From contig JAOTUD010000145.1 in NCBI GenBank assembly GCA_029864065.1, positions 1 through 6,891 on the forward strand: a DNA stretch of 6,891 bases, read 5' to 3'. The notes beneath the pieces are model-generated. The model made no database searches, had not been told where the DNA came from, and worked only from the letters and a program-made list of their open reading frames with translations. The translations under genes were made by a program, and so were the position numbers. How positions within the stretch are numbered: position 1 is the stretch's first letter; each line of letters starts with the position of its first letter. Of this stretch, positions 1 to 5,453 are shown piece after piece. Origin of the DNA: Gammaproteobacteria bacterium (GTDB lineage: Bacteria > Pseudomonadota > Gammaproteobacteria > GCA-001735895).

Positions 1-836
1 ACCTGGCGCCGGACCCGGACCAGACCAGGGACCTGGTCGCGAGCGGCGCCATCTGCATCGCTTATGAAACCGTTACTTCGCCACATGGCGGATTGCCGCT
101 GCTGGCGCCGATGTCCAAGGTTGCCGGGCGCATGGCGATCCAGGCCGGCGCCTACTGCCTCGAGCATCCGCACGGCGGACTCGGCATGCTGCTCGGCGGC
201 GTGCCCGGGGTCGACCCGGCCAAGGTCGTGATCCTCGGCGCCGGTGTGGTCGGCACCCACGCCACGCACATCGCGGTCGGCATGGGCGCCGACGTCTGGG
301 TCATCGATCGCAACCCGGAGGCAATAGAGGCCCACTGGAAGCAGTTCGGCCGTAGCACCAATACCGTGTTTTCGACGCAGGACGCAATCGAACGTCATGT
401 TAAGGACGCCGACCTGGTTATCGGCGGCGTGCTGATTCCGGGCGCCGAAGCGCCCAAGCTGATAACCGCCGAAATGGTCAGGGGCATGAAAGCCGGCGCG
501 GTGATCGTCGACGTCGCCATCGACCAGGGCGGCTGTTGCGAAACCTCGAGGCCAACGACACACGCGGAGCCGACCTATATCGTCGACAACGTGGTGCATT
601 ATTGTGTCGCCAACATGCCGGGCGGGGTGCCGCGCACGTCGACCTATGCGCTCAACAACGTCACCTTGCCGCACGTACTCGAGCTTGCGGACAGGGGTTA
701 CCGGCAGGCGCTGATGGAGAATCGCTGGCTGCGTGACGGGCTCAACGTGCACAAGGGCAAGATCACTCAGCGCGAAGTGGCGCACGATCTCGGCTATGAT
801 TATCACGATTCCGAGGAGGTGTTGCGGCATGACTGA
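1..836 (+). CDS. ald: Alanine dehydrogenase, C-terminal part (5' end outside window)
   Basis: NAD-dependent L-alanine dehydrogenase, which reversibly converts L-alanine to pyruvate, ammonia and NADH in the cytoplasm. The frame is open from base 3, giving 277 residues; the family is about 370 long, so roughly the first 95 residues lie off the left edge, including the substrate-binding Lys and the catalytic His. What remains matches the family closely: AYETV then LPLLAPMS near the start (60-114), the glycine-rich Rossmann loop GAGVVG (237-254), an acidic residue ending the second strand (Asp, 306-308) that favours NAD over NADP, the block DVAIDQGG, the active-site Asp in IVDNVVHYC (585-587), and ANMPGGVP followed by TSTYAL. 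A TTG at 93 is an internal Leu codon, not a start. The stop codon lies inside the next gene, so the two are probably co-transcribed and coupled. Identity is secure; the direction of flux in the cell cannot be told from sequence. Confidence 0.97.
   Translation, partial: LAPDPDQTRDLVASGAICIAYETVTSPHGGLPLLAPMSKVAGRMAIQAGAYCLEHPHGGLGMLLGGVPGVDPAKVVILGAGVVGTHATHIAVGMGADVWVIDRNPEAIEAHWKQFGRSTNTVFSTQDAIERHVKDADLVIGGVLIPGAEAPKLITAEMVRGMKAGAVIVDVAIDQGGCCETSRPTTHAEPTYIVDNVVHYCVANMPGGVPRTSTYALNNVTLPHVLELADRGYRQALMENRWLRDGLNVHKGKITQREVAHDLGYDYHDSEEVLRHD
815..819 (+). promoter_or_regulatory. Shine-Dalgarno site fixing the amidase start
   Basis: GGAGG sits 9 nt before the ATG at 829 and lies within the last codons of ald. 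It supports the ATG at 829 over in-frame upstream start codons, which would read far into ald. Confidence 0.8.
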
Positions 837-1653
837 AATACGCGTCGCCTGCGTACAAAATACCGCGACGCGCGACATCGAGGCCAACGTCGGGTGGGTG
901 TGCGCGCGTATCGATGACGCGGTCGCCGGCGGCGCGCAATTCGTTACGCTGCCCGAAACCGTCGGGCTGATCGAGCCGGTAAACGCGCAGATACCGGCGG
1001 CGACCTACCACGAGTCCGACGACATCGGCCTGGCCGCGTTTCGCGGCAAGGCGCGCCAACAAGGCGTCATGATACTGGTCGGTTCGCAGCTGATTCGCGA
1101 TGGCGAAAGCATATACAACCGCTGTTTTCTGCTCGATAGCGCCGGCGAAATCCGCGCGCGCTACGACAAGCTGCACATGTTCGATATCGAGCTGCAAAAC
1201 GGGGAAGCCTACCGCGAGTCGGACGCGATCATGCACGGCGACAGGGCGGTGGTCGTCGAAACAGCGCTCGGCAAGCTGGGCCTGACGATCTGTTACGACC
1301 TGCGCTTCGGCGCCCTGTACCGCGCGCTCGCGCATGCCGGTGCGCAAATGATCACGATTCCGGCCGCGTTTACGCAGACGACCGGCAAGGCGCACTGGCA
1401 TACGTTGGTGCGGGCGCGCGCGATCGAAACCGGCGCCTTCGTCATCGCGCCCAACCAGTGCGGGCATCACTGCGACAAGCGCTATTCTTTCGGTCATTCG
1501 TTGATCGTCGACCCCTGGGGCGAAGTCCTCGCCGACGGCGGCCCCGAGCCGGGCGTCGTCTACGCCGATATCGACATGGCCCAGGTCGAAAAGGTACGCG
1601 CTCGCATCCCGTCGCTGAAAAACGAGCGTCCGTTCACCGTCGAGCAGCAATAA
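829..1653 (+). CDS. Carbon-nitrogen hydrolase (nitrilase superfamily), Nit1/Nit2-type amidase
   Basis: A 274-residue cytoplasmic amidase of the nitrilase superfamily, full length for the family (about 265-290). The catalytic triad is intact: Glu43 in LPET, Lys114 in YDKLHMFD and Cys155 in LTICYDLRF. KLHMFDIE followed by a YRESD segment, and GKAHWHTLVRARAIE near residue 190, are typical of the Nit1/Nit2 branch, which hydrolyses deaminated glutathione (Nit1) or omega-amides of 2-oxo acids such as 2-oxoglutaramate (Nit2). These by-products arise when transaminases act on glutathione or glutamine. By eye the fit is closer to bacterial Nit1 (deaminated glutathione amidase) than to Nit2, but the exact substrate is inferred. 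The start is fixed by GGAGG 9 nt upstream, and the first 8 bp overlap the ald stop. No signal peptide is seen. Identity as a nitrilase-family hydrolase is firm; the substrate is moderate. Confidence 0.93.
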   Translation: MTEIRVACVQNTATRDIEANVGWVCARIDDAVAGGAQFVTLPETVGLIEPVNAQIPAATYHESDDIGLAAFRGKARQQGVMILVGSQLIRDGESIYNRCFLLDSAGEIRARYDKLHMFDIELQNGEAYRESDAIMHGDRAVVVETALGKLGLTICYDLRFGALYRALAHAGAQMITIPAAFTQTTGKAHWHTLVRARAIETGAFVIAPNQCGHHCDKRYSFGHSLIVDPWGEVLADGGPEPGVVYADIDMAQVEKVRARIPSLKNERPFTVEQQ

Positions 1654-1672
1654 CCGCTGCAAGAATAATAAT

Positions 1673-1747
1673 GGGGACAGACCACGTTTGCCGCGGCACA
1701 AGTATCCCATGAGTGGCGATTAATCGCGAAAAACGTGGTCTGTCCCC
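1673..1747. repeat. Perfect 17-bp inverted repeat with 41-nt loop
   Basis: The left arm GGGGACAGACCACGTTT (1673-1689) is matched without error by its reverse complement at 1731-1747. The loop (1690-1730) contains a separate perfect 12-bp palindrome, GCGATTAATCGC (1716-1727). The arms are not flanked by a T run, so this is not a standard terminator. Arms of the type GGGGACAGACCACGTTT are, from memory, a recurrent intergenic motif in gammaproteobacterial genomes, probably a REP or miniature mobile element. The family assignment is inference; the palindrome itself is read directly. Confidence 0.85.
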
Positions 1748-1753
1748 GATAAT

Positions 1754-1784
1754 CTGGATACCGCGGTCGAGCCGCGGTATGACA
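1754..1784 (+). repeat. REP-like hairpin, copy A
   Basis: A 9-bp stem ATACCGCGG (1758-1766) and CCGCGGTAT (1772-1780) closes a 5-nt loop. The flanks are CTGG on the left and GACA on the right. It begins 7 bp after the large palindrome. Its reverse strand reads in one frame as IPRLDRGIQ, a hallmark of a widespread REP-like palindrome in proteobacteria (recalled family knowledge). Confidence 0.75.
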
Positions 1785-1840
1785 GCGCTTTCGGCCCGCG
1801 CGTCGTCAGTTGCGCTGTGACGGCTTTTCCGACCGGGGTA

Positions 1841-1871
1841 TGTCGTGGCGCGGTTCAACCGCAGGATCCAG
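1841..1871 (-). repeat. REP-like hairpin, copy B (opposite orientation)
   Basis: Read on the minus strand, this 31-bp segment aligns without gaps to copy A at 24 of 31 positions. It keeps the CTGGAT start, the GCGGT..GA..CCGCG core and the CGACA end. The core is still palindromic: GCGGTT and AACCGC around one central base at 1850-1862. The two copies form a head-to-head pair, as seen in paired REP arrangements. Confidence 0.6.
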
Positions 1872-1891
1872 CCTCGCAAATCCATGTAGCC

Positions 1892-1968
1892 CCGCGGTCA
1901 GACCAGGTTTTTCGCGACACCTGTCTGCCCTGGCAGCGAAATCACCGAAAAACCTGCTCTGATCCCCG
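1892..1968. repeat. Imperfect 23-bp inverted repeat
   Basis: The left arm 1892-1914 (core AGACCAGGTTTTTCG) pairs with the right arm 1946-1968 (core CGAAAAACCTGCTCT) at 19 of 23 positions. Between them, CTGCC (1925-1929) and GGCAG (1932-1936) form a small inner hairpin. The arm order (G-rich outer end, CAGA-type centre, then a T run) resembles the 17-bp palindrome at 1673-1747, so the two may be diverged members of related repeats. The T run inside the left arm follows no stem, so it is not read as a terminator. Confidence 0.65.
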
Positions 1969-2013
1969 CCGAGGGACCCGGGACATGCCCAGCTCGATGG
2001 GAAGTAAAGAAGA

Positions 2014-2034
2014 AACCACTTAAAAGCTGTGGTT
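2014..2034. promoter_or_regulatory. Possible operator: inverted repeat at the -35 region
   Basis: AACCAC (2014-2019) and GTGGTT (2029-2034) form a perfect 6-bp inverted repeat with a 9-nt centre. It touches the candidate -35 element of the formate dehydrogenase operon. The position would suit a transcription factor site, but 6-bp arms can occur by chance and I recognise no known regulator consensus. Confidence 0.2.
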
Positions 2035-2063
2035 GCACGCTGACAGGCTGGTTGTGGTATAAC
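2033..2063 (+). promoter_or_regulatory. Candidate sigma-70-type promoter of the formate dehydrogenase operon
   Basis: TTGCAC (2033-2038) and TATAAC (2058-2063) are reasonable -35 and -10 hexamers, but the 19-nt spacer is longer than the ideal 17. Transcription would begin near 2070, about 28 nt before the ATG at 2098. No -24/-12 (sigma-54) arrangement and no FNR-like TTGAT-N4-ATCAA site was found nearby. This is the only promoter-like region in front of the operon. Confidence 0.35.
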
Positions 2064-2097
2064 TCCGGTTTCTGACCCGTTGCCCCGACCGGAGCCG

Positions 2098-2634
2098 ATG
2101 GAAAAACTGGAACTAGAGGATTTCGACCAGGTCCTGCCTGAAGAATTGACCCTTGCGGTGTTGATGGAGAAGCAGCCCTCGTCGCACCCGTGGGCGAACT
2201 TCAAATACGAGGCGCTCGGCGTCGTGGTGCGCGCGGCGGGCGAAGAAAAGTCGGTCAGGCAGGTTTACCAGAACGGCGATATCGAGCATTTCCTGGTCAC
2301 CGGCTTGACTCTGCGGCTGCACGTCGATCAGTGCGAAAGCTATTACCATAACCTGATGTCGCCCGAGCCCGGCTGCTTCATCGTCGCCAACCAGCCGGAC
2401 AGCAGCGACGAAATGCCGGTTCCCTACCTGGTTTCATTGAGCTTCGACGAAGTTCACGCCTATCACGAGGGAGACGAGCAGATTTACGCGGTGCCGATTA
2501 TTCCGGAGTTGTATAGATGGGTGGAAGCCTATGTGCTGACCCATTATGTCGCCATCAAAAAAACCAAGCGCAAGCTGAAAAACTGGAGCGACGGCGAGCG
2601 TCCGGCGACGAATCCAGCCGACGAAAAGTCATGA
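2098..2634 (+). CDS. DUF3305 family protein (formate dehydrogenase operon)
   Basis: A 178-residue soluble protein of the DUF3305 family, function not established. Family features visible are the opening LAVLMEKQP with HPW (about 19-32) and YEALGVV (37-43), the central block LRLHVDQCESYYHNLMS (72-88), PYLVSLSFDEVHAY (109-122), and the end VPIIPELYRWVEAYV (132-146) followed by a Lys-rich tail (about 153-161). There is no signal peptide, membrane segment or metal-binding cysteine pattern, so a cytoplasmic role is expected. The ATG at 2098 is preferred: GGAG lies just before it (only 3 nt away, rather close) and it fits the promoter. A TTG at 2080 in the same frame is the alternative. The last base pairs overlap the next gene as ATGA. 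Its place at the head of a formate dehydrogenase operon suggests a role in enzyme maturation or assembly, which is inference. Confidence 0.9.
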   Translation: MEKLELEDFDQVLPEELTLAVLMEKQPSSHPWANFKYEALGVVVRAAGEEKSVRQVYQNGDIEHFLVTGLTLRLHVDQCESYYHNLMSPEPGCFIVANQPDSSDEMPVPYLVSLSFDEVHAYHEGDEQIYAVPIIPELYRWVEAYVLTHYVAIKKTKRKLKNWSDGERPATNPADEKS

Positions 2635-3227
2635 CCAGGGATAGCAACGAAAGGGATAGCAACGAATCGGTACTGTCGCGCTGGTCGCGCCGCAAGCGCG
2701 AGACCGACAGAGCGCCGCAACAGGCACCGGAACCGGCCGAGTTGCGGGAAACCGCGGCCGATCTGCCCCCGGCAGAGGTGGAGGCGGCAGCGCAGCCGGT
2801 GCTGACCGACGCCGACATGCCCGCTATCGAATCGCTCGACGAGAGTTCGGATTTCAGCGGCTTCATGTCCGCGGGCGTCAGCGACGAGCTGCGCAATCTC
2901 GCTTTGCGCAAATTGTTCAGGGCGCCGGTTTTCAACATACGCGACGGGCTCGACGAGTACGATGACGATTACACGTCCTTCGAGAAGCTGGGCGACATCG
3001 TCACCAGCGACATGCGGCACCGGATCGAAATGGAAGAGCAGAAATTGCGCGAAAAACTGGCCGCGGAAGGCGAGGTCGTCGGCGAACAGCCAGACGAATC
3101 CGAGGCCGTCGATGGCGTGGATGACGCCGGTGAAGCCGCCGCCGATGACGCCGCGCAACCTGCAACGACAGTCGCCGCGGCCGACCCGACGGTCAAACCT
3201 GGGAAAACAGCAGCAGATGAGCAATAG
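2631..3227 (+). CDS. DUF3306 family protein (formate dehydrogenase operon)
   Basis: A 198-residue protein of the DUF3306 family, function unknown and usually paired with DUF3305. The signature begins with LSRWSRRKRE (15-24). The conserved core (about 60-134) reads DMPAIESLDESSDFSGFM, then GVSDELRNLALRKLF, then DGLDEYDDDYTSF. Residues 25-60 and the tail from about 145 are rich in Ala, Glu, Asp and Pro and look disordered and strongly acidic. No signal peptide, membrane helix or cofactor motif is seen. The start overlaps the DUF3305 stop as ATGA, the usual sign of translational coupling, and the 3' end overlaps the ferredoxin gene by 11 bp. The DSNE-rich N terminus contains a short in-frame duplication. 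The arginine-rich head with an acidic tail would suit a binding or scaffold protein, but that is a guess. Confidence 0.88.
   Translation: MTRDSNERDSNESVLSRWSRRKRETDRAPQQAPEPAELRETAADLPPAEVEAAAQPVLTDADMPAIESLDESSDFSGFMSAGVSDELRNLALRKLFRAPVFNIRDGLDEYDDDYTSFEKLGDIVTSDMRHRIEMEEQKLREKLAAEGEVVGEQPDESEAVDGVDDAGEAAADDAAQPATTVAAADPTVKPGKTAADEQ
2637..2666 (+). repeat. Perfect 15-bp tandem duplication inside the DUF3306 gene
   Basis: AGGGATAGCAACGAA occurs twice back to back (2637-2651 and 2652-2666). It is in frame and duplicates five residues (RDSNE, RDSNE) just before the conserved LSRW motif. The lack of any mismatch suggests recent replication slippage. Confidence 0.9.
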
Positions 3228-4782
3228 CGACGCGCGACAACGGGCGTTCAAGGTGCGAGACGCCTTCGCATTCGAGCCCACCAGCCTGGTCACCTACCGC
3301 TCGGCGGGCAGGATTATCGCGCTCGGTGACGACGACGCGCTGCGCGCATGCGACGAGATTGCGCCGGGGCTCAATTTTATCCGCGTATCCGCCAGCGGCG
3401 GCAAAGTCGAGGTTGACGGTTACCTTGGTGCCTACACGGTCAGCGTCAGCGATCAACACGGCAACCTGGCAACTTACCAGGGGGACGCGATTCTCGATCT
3501 CAACGAAAACCCGCTGCTCACGCGAGAGATGCTGCCGCCGGGTTACTTTCATGCGCAGGCGCCGAATTCGCAGTCGGACGAGCTGCGCGAAGAACTCGAA
3601 AACCTCGTCGGCGAGTTTCAGAAACCGAAATATTTCGATTACGATCCGTCGATCTGCGCGCATGGTGTAAACGGTAAAACGGTCTGCACCCAATGCATCG
3701 ACGCCTGCCCGGCGGAAGCAATCGCTAGCATCGGCGAGCGCATCGAAGTCAATCCCAACCTGTGCCAGGGCGGCGGAGTCTGCACCACGGTATGCCCGTC
3801 GGGCGCAATTCGCTATCTGTATCCGAACCTGCGCGATAGCGGCCAGCGTTTGCGCAAGATGCTCGACGCCTATCACGAGCAGGGCGGCACGCAAGCTATC
3901 GTGTTGTTCCATAGCGAAGGCGTCTCGCCCGATCACTACCTCGAGGCCTACGACAACCTGCTACCGATTCAGGTAGAAGAGCTGGCCAGCGTCGGCATGG
4001 ACCTGGGCCTTTCGGCGCTGGCTTACGGCGCAATGCAGGTGGTGCTGCTCGCCGACGAACGACTGCCGCGGAGTTCCCTGCTGGGTTTGCAACAGCAGCT
4101 GGACTGGCTGCACGCGATCATTACCGAGCTGGGGCTCGGTTCGGCGTACGTCACGATCTGTCGCGGCGCTGCGGCGCTGCCCGAGGTGGACGGCGACAAA
4201 ATCGTCAAGGCCGCGATCCAGGATATGCCGCCGTTGAAACGTAACGCGATTTACCAGGCGCTGGATTACCTCGTCAATACGCTGCGGCCGCAGTCGGCAC
4301 AGGTCCGGCTGCCCGCTTCGGCGCCCTTCGGCGACGTCGCCATCGATGCCGGCAAATGCACGCTGTGCATGGCCTGCGTCGGCGCCTGCCCGGGCCGCGC
4401 GCTGCAGGACGGTTCGAATCGCGAAGTGCCCGAGGTGTTTTTCATCGAAAGCAATTGCCTGCAATGCGGTGCCTGCGTGCAAACCTGCCCGGAAGACGCG
4501 GTTTCGCTCGCGCCGCGGATGCTGTTCGATCGCGAAAAACGCAATCGCGCACGTTCGCTCAACAGCGACACGCCGTTTGCCTGTATTTCCTGCGGCAAAC
4601 CGTTCGCGCCGACCTCGGTAATCAACAAGATGCAGGAAAAGCTTAAGGATCACTACATGTTCGGCAGCCAGCGCGCGCTCGAACGGCTCAAGATGTGCGA
4701 AAATTGTCGCGTCGCCGATGTCGTGCTGGACCCGGAAGCGATGGGTGGGCAATTTGATCCACTGAAAGGCTTCCGCCAGTGA
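3217..4782 (+). CDS. Multi-cluster 4Fe-4S binding protein (formate dehydrogenase operon)
   Basis: A 521-residue cytoplasmic iron-sulfur protein, presumably moving electrons or assisting assembly of the formate dehydrogenase; its partner is not known. Residues 1-140 form an N-terminal domain without cysteine motifs. A first ferredoxin-like region has Cys147, CTQCIDACP (157, 160, 164) and Cys183 with CTTVCP (189, 193). Residues about 200-370 form a middle domain without Cys-rich motifs. A second, classic two-cluster ferredoxin follows: CTLCMACVGACP (381, 384, 387, 391) and CLQCGACVQTCP (414, 417, 420, 424). The C terminus has two CxxC pairs (456/459 and 494/497) that could bind zinc. At least three, probably four, 4Fe-4S clusters are expected. 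No signal peptide is present. The ATG at 3217 overlaps the DUF3306 stop by 11 bp; longer in-frame starts would run deep into DUF3306. Proteins with this layout are commonly found beside DUF3305/DUF3306 and TorD in formate dehydrogenase loci. Confidence 0.93.
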   Translation: MSNSDARQRAFKVRDAFAFEPTSLVTYRSAGRIIALGDDDALRACDEIAPGLNFIRVSASGGKVEVDGYLGAYTVSVSDQHGNLATYQGDAILDLNENPLLTREMLPPGYFHAQAPNSQSDELREELENLVGEFQKPKYFDYDPSICAHGVNGKTVCTQCIDACPAEAIASIGERIEVNPNLCQGGGVCTTVCPSGAIRYLYPNLRDSGQRLRKMLDAYHEQGGTQAIVLFHSEGVSPDHYLEAYDNLLPIQVEELASVGMDLGLSALAYGAMQVVLLADERLPRSSLLGLQQQLDWLHAIITELGLGSAYVTICRGAAALPEVDGDKIVKAAIQDMPPLKRNAIYQALDYLVNTLRPQSAQVRLPASAPFGDVAIDAGKCTLCMACVGACPGRALQDGSNREVPEVFFIESNCLQCGACVQTCPEDAVSLAPRMLFDREKRNRARSLNSDTPFACISCGKPFAPTSVINKMQEKLKDHYMFGSQRALERLKMCENCRVADVVLDPEAMGGQFDPLKGFRQ

Positions 4783-4806
4783 CCCGGATCCAGTATAAAG
4801 GTTGTC

Positions 4807-5406
4807 ATGTCTAGCGCAGACGCCATCATCGAAAACGAGCAACGCTACCGGGCTTCCGCCTACGCGCTGCTGGCAGCGCTGCTGCGCGCGGCACCCGACC
4901 AGGCGCTGCTGGAGCACGTAAGCAAACTGTCACCGTCCGGTGAAACCGAGCCCGATGCGCTTGCCGAGGCCATGGCGCAACTCGCCGCGACGGCACAGAA
5001 ATTTGACGCGGATCAACTGGAAGACGAATACAATGCCCTGTTTATCGGCATCGGCAAGGGTGAGATAGTGCCCTATCTGTCCTGGTACCTGACCGGATTC
5101 CTTATGGAGCAGCCGCTTAGCGACCTGCGCGACGATCTGAGCGCGTCGGGATTCGAACGCAGCGAAAATACGCACGAGCCCGAGGATCATATTTCTGCGA
5201 TTTTTGAAGTTTTTTCTGTTATGATTTCCGACGCCTTCAGTTTAACGGAACAACAAAAGTTCTTCGAAAAGCATATGAAACCGTGGCTGCATCGATTTTT
5301 TACAGACCTGGAAAAAGCCAGGTCGGCTAATTTCTTTAAACCGGTTGCCCGATTTGGCGCGGCCTTCATCGAACTGGAGCAAACCTACCTCTCGATGCGC
5401 AGTTAA
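4807..5406 (+). CDS. TorD/DmsD-family molybdoenzyme chaperone
   Basis: A 199-residue, mostly helical cytoplasmic chaperone. TorD-family proteins bind the twin-arginine leader of a partner molybdoenzyme, hold back export and help insert the bis-MGD cofactor. Family landmarks are EDEYNALFIG (72-81), VPYLSWY (88-94), a PLSDLRDDL helix, and the diagnostic EPEDHI (124-129). The length is normal. It begins 24 nt after the ferredoxin stop, with AAGG 5 nt before the ATG. FdhA, two genes downstream, carries the twin-arginine leader it most likely serves; the small Tat protein between them is a second possible client. The 3' third (from about 5190) is clearly richer in A/T than the rest of the operon and contains a 7-bp hairpin (5305-5324), but the reading frame and family motifs are intact. 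Confidence 0.93.
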   Translation: MSSADAIIENEQRYRASAYALLAALLRAAPDQALLEHVSKLSPSGETEPDALAEAMAQLAATAQKFDADQLEDEYNALFIGIGKGEIVPYLSWYLTGFLMEQPLSDLRDDLSASGFERSENTHEPEDHISAIFEVFSVMISDAFSLTEQQKFFEKHMKPWLHRFFTDLEKARSANFFKPVARFGAAFIELEQTYLSMRS

Positions 5407-5440
5407 TACATATACAACCGAAAAAACTCTATTACCCTGT

Positions 5441-5447
5441 GGAGGAG
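5441..5447 (+). promoter_or_regulatory. Strong Shine-Dalgarno site for the GTG-started Tat peptide
   Basis: GGAGGAG lies 6 nt before the GTG at 5454. It is the best ribosome binding site in the operon and supports the unusual GTG start of a very short gene, implying high translation of the small protein. Confidence 0.8.
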
Positions 5448-5453
5448 TAACAA

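Larger units (their letters stand above)
1654..2097. other. 444-bp intergenic spacer rich in inverted repeats
   Basis: No credible gene is present on either strand. Short open frames here have no family signature and are built from repeat DNA; one minus-strand frame contains VIPRLDRGIQ, a string often produced when REP-like repeats are translated by mistake. From left to right the spacer holds a perfect 17-bp inverted repeat (1673-1747), a REP-like hairpin (1754-1784), a second diverged copy in the other orientation (1841-1871), an imperfect 23-bp inverted repeat (1892-1968), and then an A/T-richer stretch with a candidate promoter (from about 2010). It separates the ald-amidase unit from the formate dehydrogenase operon. 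No classic Rho-independent terminator (GC stem followed by a T run) is seen, although the stems could still stop or protect the upstream transcript. Confidence 0.8.

Noticed and set aside
23..38. GACCAGG/CCTGGTC hairpin near the left edge
   Set aside because: A 7-bp stem with a 2-nt loop inside the ald coding sequence; codons are explained by the protein and there is no sign of function.
763..1710. Minus-strand open frame of 315 codons opposite the amidase
   Set aside because: It is a mirror frame of a well-supported nitrilase gene in GC-rich DNA, with Arg/Ala/Asp/Val-heavy composition and no family signature.
1673..1747. Rho-independent terminator after the amidase
   Set aside because: The 41-nt loop is too large and the right arm is followed by CGATAATC, not a T run. 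Some 3'-end role remains possible.
1673..1968. CRISPR array
   Set aside because: The repeats are inverted, differ in sequence and are irregularly spaced. There is no direct repeat-spacer pattern.
1817..2023. Plus-strand open frame of 68 codons in the spacer
   Set aside because: It covers repeat copy B and the imperfect inverted repeat, has no ribosome site and no similarity I can recognise.
1634..2204. Minus-strand open frames of 83 and 132 codons across the spacer
   Set aside because: They translate repeat DNA (IPRLDRGIQ-type strings) and run into neighbouring genes; not believable proteins.
3193..4917. Two long minus-strand open frames opposite the ferredoxin gene
   Set aside because: The + strand encodes clear CxxCxxCxxxCP clusters. 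The antisense products have no motif and no ribosome site.
5204..5225. Internal promoter in torD (TTGAAG with TATGAT)
   Set aside because: The hexamers are only 10 nt apart, too close for sigma-70, and no better -35 lies 16-18 nt upstream of TATGAT.
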